DNA from: Stutzerimonas kunmingensis
Lineage (GTDB): Bacteria > Pseudomonadota > Gammaproteobacteria > Pseudomonadales > Pseudomonadaceae
Direction of reading: 5' to 3'
NCBI RefSeq assembly: GCF_900114065.1
Contig: NZ_FORS01000008.1
Coordinates: 1 to 64,000, forward strand
Length of the DNA stretch: 64,000 nt
In this document: positions 61,890 through 64,000 of the stretch, in pieces
How positions within the stretch are numbered: the stretch's first letter is position 1
Layout of the letters: each line of letters starts with the position of its first letter
Made by a program: the position numbers and the translations under genes
Notes under the pieces: model-generated
Seen by the model: the letters and a program-made list of their open reading frames with translations, nothing else
Told to the model about the DNA's origin: nothing
Databases searched by the model: none

Positions 61890-63062
61890 ATGAGAGCCCT
61901 CCGCTGGCACGGCAAGCACGATATCCGCTGCGACAACCACGTCCCCGATCCCTCCATCGAAGACCCTCGCGACGCCATCATCAAGGTGTCGTCCTGCGCC
62001 ATCTGCGGCTCCGACCTGCACCTGTACGACGGCTTCATGCCCGGCATGCAGCACGGCGACATCATGGGCCACGAGTTCATGGGCGAGGTGATGGAGGTCG
62101 GCTCGGCGAACAAGAAGCTCAAGGTTGGCGACCGCGTGGTGGTGCCCTTCACCATTGTCTGCGGCGAGTGCGACCAGTGCCGGCGCGGCAATTTCTCGGT
62201 GTGCGAGCGAACCAACCGCAACAAGGAGGTGGCTGACAAAGTCTTCGGCCACACCACCGCCGGCCTCTATGGCTACACCCACCTCACCGGCGGTTATGCC
62301 GGTGGTCAGGCTGAATACGTCCGCGTGCCCTACGCCGATGTCGGTCCCGTAGTGATCCCCAATGGTCTGACTGACGAGCAGGTATTGTTCCTCGGCGACA
62401 TTCTCCCCACCGGCTGGCAGGCCGCGGCGCAATGCGACATCCAGCCCACCGACACCGTGGCAGTCTGGGGGGCCGGGCCGGTCGGCCAGTTCGCCGTCCG
62501 CAGCGCGGTGATGATGGGCGCCGAGCAGGTCATCTGTATCGACAACGTGCCCGAGCGCCTGTCCATGGCCCGCGCCGGCGGTGCCATCACCATCAACTTT
62601 GACGAAGAGAGCGTGCTCGAACGCCTCAAGGAGCTGACCCGCGGCAAAGGCCCGGAGAAGTGCATCGACTCGGTGGGCATGGAGGCGCACGCCGCACGTT
62701 CGATCGATTCGATGTACGACCGCGCGAAGCAGGCGCTGATGCTCGAGAGCGACCGTCCGCATGTGCTACGCGAGATGATCTACGTCTGCCGCCCGGCCGG
62801 CATCATTTCGATTCCAGGCGTCTACGGCGGGATGATCGACAAGATCCCGTTCGGCGCGGCGATGAACAAGGGCCTGACATTCCGCATGGGCCAGACCCAC
62901 GTAAACCGCTGGACCGACGACCTGTTGCGGCGCATCCAGGAAGGCGAGATCGATCCGAGCTTCGTCATTACCCACAGCGTCAGCCTCGAGCAGGGTCCGG
63001 AGATGTACAAGACCTTCCGCGACAAGCATGACGGCTGTATCAAGGTGGTCCTCAAGCCATGA
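61890..63062 (+). CDS. Zinc-dependent alcohol dehydrogenase (glutathione-independent formaldehyde dehydrogenase-like)
   Basis: 390-aa medium-chain dehydrogenase. Catalytic zinc ligands in [10 protein letters not shown] and GHEFMGEV; structural zinc cysteines in [15 protein letters not shown]; nucleotide site [20 protein letters not shown] with acidic ICIDN, favouring NAD. Length and the insert after Cys ([37 protein letters not shown]) match the threonine/formaldehyde dehydrogenase-like subgroup. Substrate unknown. Followed by a small membrane protein gene. Confidence 0.88.
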   Translation: MRALRWHGKHDIRCDNHVPDPSIEDPRDAIIKVSSCAICGSDLHLYDGFMPGMQHGDIMGHEFMGEVMEVGSANKKLKVGDRVVVPFTIVCGECDQCRRGNFSVCERTNRNKEVADKVFGHTTAGLYGYTHLTGGYAGGQAEYVRVPYADVGPVVIPNGLTDEQVLFLGDILPTGWQAAAQCDIQPTDTVAVWGAGPVGQFAVRSAVMMGAEQVICIDNVPERLSMARAGGAITINFDEESVLERLKELTRGKGPEKCIDSVGMEAHAARSIDSMYDRAKQALMLESDRPHVLREMIYVCRPAGIISIPGVYGGMIDKIPFGAAMNKGLTFRMGQTHVNRWTDDLLRRIQEGEIDPSFVITHSVSLEQGPEMYKTFRDKHDGCIKVVLKP

Positions 63063-63069
63063 ACCGGTC

Positions 63070-63094
63070 GCCGATCCCTAACGTAGGGATCGGC
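63070..63094. terminator. Hairpin between alcohol dehydrogenase and membrane protein genes
   Basis: GCCGATCCCTA ACG TAGGGATCGGC: a perfect 11-bp stem 7 nt after the stop codon, no T run. It may be an attenuator or mRNA-protecting structure. Confidence 0.5.
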
Positions 63095-63123
63095 CGAGCC
63101 ACGTTATCGAGCGAGGAGTCTTC

Positions 63124-63642
63124 ATGAGCATTCCACGTCAAGTCACCCGGCCCAACCATTCCGCGCGCACGCTGGCGCGGGGGCTGGGCTGGTTCAGTAT
63201 CGGTCTGGGCGTCGTCCAGTTGGTGGCGCCGCGGCAGGTCGCACGCTTTATCGGCATGCCCGGCAGCGACGGGCTGGTCCGCGCCTGCGGGCTGCGCGAG
63301 ATCGCCACCGGTGTCGGCATCCTGCTGGCGGATGATCCGAAACCCTGGATCTACGGTCGTATCGGCGGCGATGCACTGGACCTGGCCGGTCTCGGCTGGA
63401 GCATCGAGCACGGCCACGAGCCGGCGAATGCGGCTATTGCCGCCGGCGCGGTGGCCGGCATTACTGCGCTGGACCTGAGCTGCGCCAAGGGTCTGGATGC
63501 CGAGCAGGTGCCGGTGGTCGAATGGGACTACAGCGACCGCAGCGGTTTCCCCGGCGGCACTGCGCAAATGCGTGGCAGCGTCGAGGCCGAGTTCGCCGCC
63601 GCGCGGGCCGAGCCCAACGGCTATTCGCCGTCGCTTCATTGA
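63124..63642 (+). CDS. Small membrane protein (DUF4267-like), unknown function
   Basis: 172-aa protein with 3-4 hydrophobic segments: GLGWFSIGLGVVQLVAP, GLREIATGVGILLAD, GGDALDLAGLGWS and ANAAIAAGAVAGITALDL. The tail (YSDRSGFPGGTAQMRGS) is hydrophilic. It resembles proteins found near zinc alcohol dehydrogenases and sometimes annotated as cyclase/dehydrase-associated. GAGGAG precedes ATG. 61 bp downstream of the dehydrogenase; probably one operon. Confidence 0.75.
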   Translation: MSIPRQVTRPNHSARTLARGLGWFSIGLGVVQLVAPRQVARFIGMPGSDGLVRACGLREIATGVGILLADDPKPWIYGRIGGDALDLAGLGWSIEHGHEPANAAIAAGAVAGITALDLSCAKGLDAEQVPVVEWDYSDRSGFPGGTAQMRGSVEAEFAAARAEPNGYSPSLH

Positions 63643-63771
63643 GCTGAAACCCAGGGTCGGCTGGGTAGTGCCTGGTCGACTCTGAGCGCGACGATCCGCC
63701 GCATTTGCTATGGTGGCCGGCCGTTTCGGTCGTGGCCCTGCGCCGCGCCGCCAGCTTGCAGATGAGAGTCC

Positions 63772-64000
63772 ATGTCTTCGGTCGTCAATGTCGTCCTGCC
63801 CGTCTTTGCGCTGATCCTGCTCGGTTACCTGTGCCGCCGTAGCGGGCGGATGGGGCCAACCGGCGCTTCCGAACTCAATCGGTTCGTGGTCTGGCTGGGC
63901 CTGCCGGCGCTGCTTTTCAGCGTGGTTGCCACCTCGACCTGGGATCAGCTCTGGCAACCCGGCTTTATCGCCGCCTTCGCCATCGGCTGCCTCGGCGTGT
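63772..64000 (+). CDS. AEC-family (auxin efflux carrier) permease, N-terminal part
   Basis: The last 76 codons of the window start a membrane protein: VVNVVLPVFALILLGYLCRRSG, then NRFVVWLGLPALLFSVVA and GFIAAFAIGCLGV. This is the N-terminus of AEC-type permeases, which carry malonate and other organic anions. The gene runs off the window. Confidence 0.8.
   Translation, partial: MSSVVNVVLPVFALILLGYLCRRSGRMGPTGASELNRFVVWLGLPALLFSVVATSTWDQLWQPGFIAAFAIGCLGV

Overview
The window looks like a chromosomal segment of a gamma-proteobacterial pseudomonad, most likely the Stutzerimonas (Pseudomonas) stutzeri group. It is GC-rich. Gene content and order match Pseudomonas: split class II ribonucleotide reductase nrdJa-nrdJb, rpmB-rpmG, DUF2782-thrB, polA followed by an ErsA-type sRNA, oxyR-recG-HDOD, a split pntA, DUF2388 and DUF1127 genes. 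This placement is inferred from protein recognition alone.

Layout. 1-3.1 kb is the right part of an integrated element whose other end lies outside the window. It has the tail of an IS21-family istB with its terminal repeats, an XRE repressor facing an AlpA-like protein across palindromic operators, a tyrosine recombinase, a 94-aa unknown gene and a tRNA-Arg(CCG), with a truncated second copy of that tRNA next to it. 3.2-7.6 kb holds a cytochrome b561, a cytochrome c', gabD and a receiver-HDOD protein. 7.8-18.2 kb is an acyl-CoA/dicarboxylate-type catabolic cluster: hydratase/dehydrogenase fusion, a PimC/PimD-like dehydrogenase pair, an MFS transporter, a hydrolase with a divergent TetR gene, an IclR regulator and a frameshifted acyl-CoA ligase. 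One 11-bp sequence recurs in two of its promoters.

18.3-31.5 kb is housekeeping: rpmBG, nrdJab behind an Anr-type site, a frameshifted EamA transporter, ppnN, three membrane-lipid enzyme genes (cdsA-like, plsC-like, CDP-alcohol transferase), DUF2782-thrB, polA and a sigma22-promoted sRNA. 31.6-38.9 kb is an orphan type VI secretion module, hcp-vgrG-DUF4123 adaptor-VasX-like effector-membrane immunity protein. It has a probable sigma54 promoter and an upstream array of TGCGCA repeats, and there are no T6SS structural genes here.

39-45 kb has a DUF4105 metallopeptidase-like protein with three tandem DUF2388 genes, DUF1127, an AraC regulator, a bile-acid/sodium symporter family protein and mdaB. 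45-48 kb is the transhydrogenase operon pntAA-pntAB-pntB. 48.5-56.2 kb is a type II secretion operon gspE-F-G-H-I-J-K-L-M without gspC, gspD or gspN. 56.3-60.7 kb is oxyR-recG-YbaK/HDOD. The end carries an epimerase, a zinc alcohol dehydrogenase, a small membrane protein and the start of an AEC permease.

The points most worth a second look are the T6SS effector-immunity pair and its unusual promoter region, a REP-like palindrome translated in frame inside VgrG, the tRNA-Arg duplication at the island edge, the shared IclR-type operator, and two single-locus frameshifts (CoA ligase, EamA).
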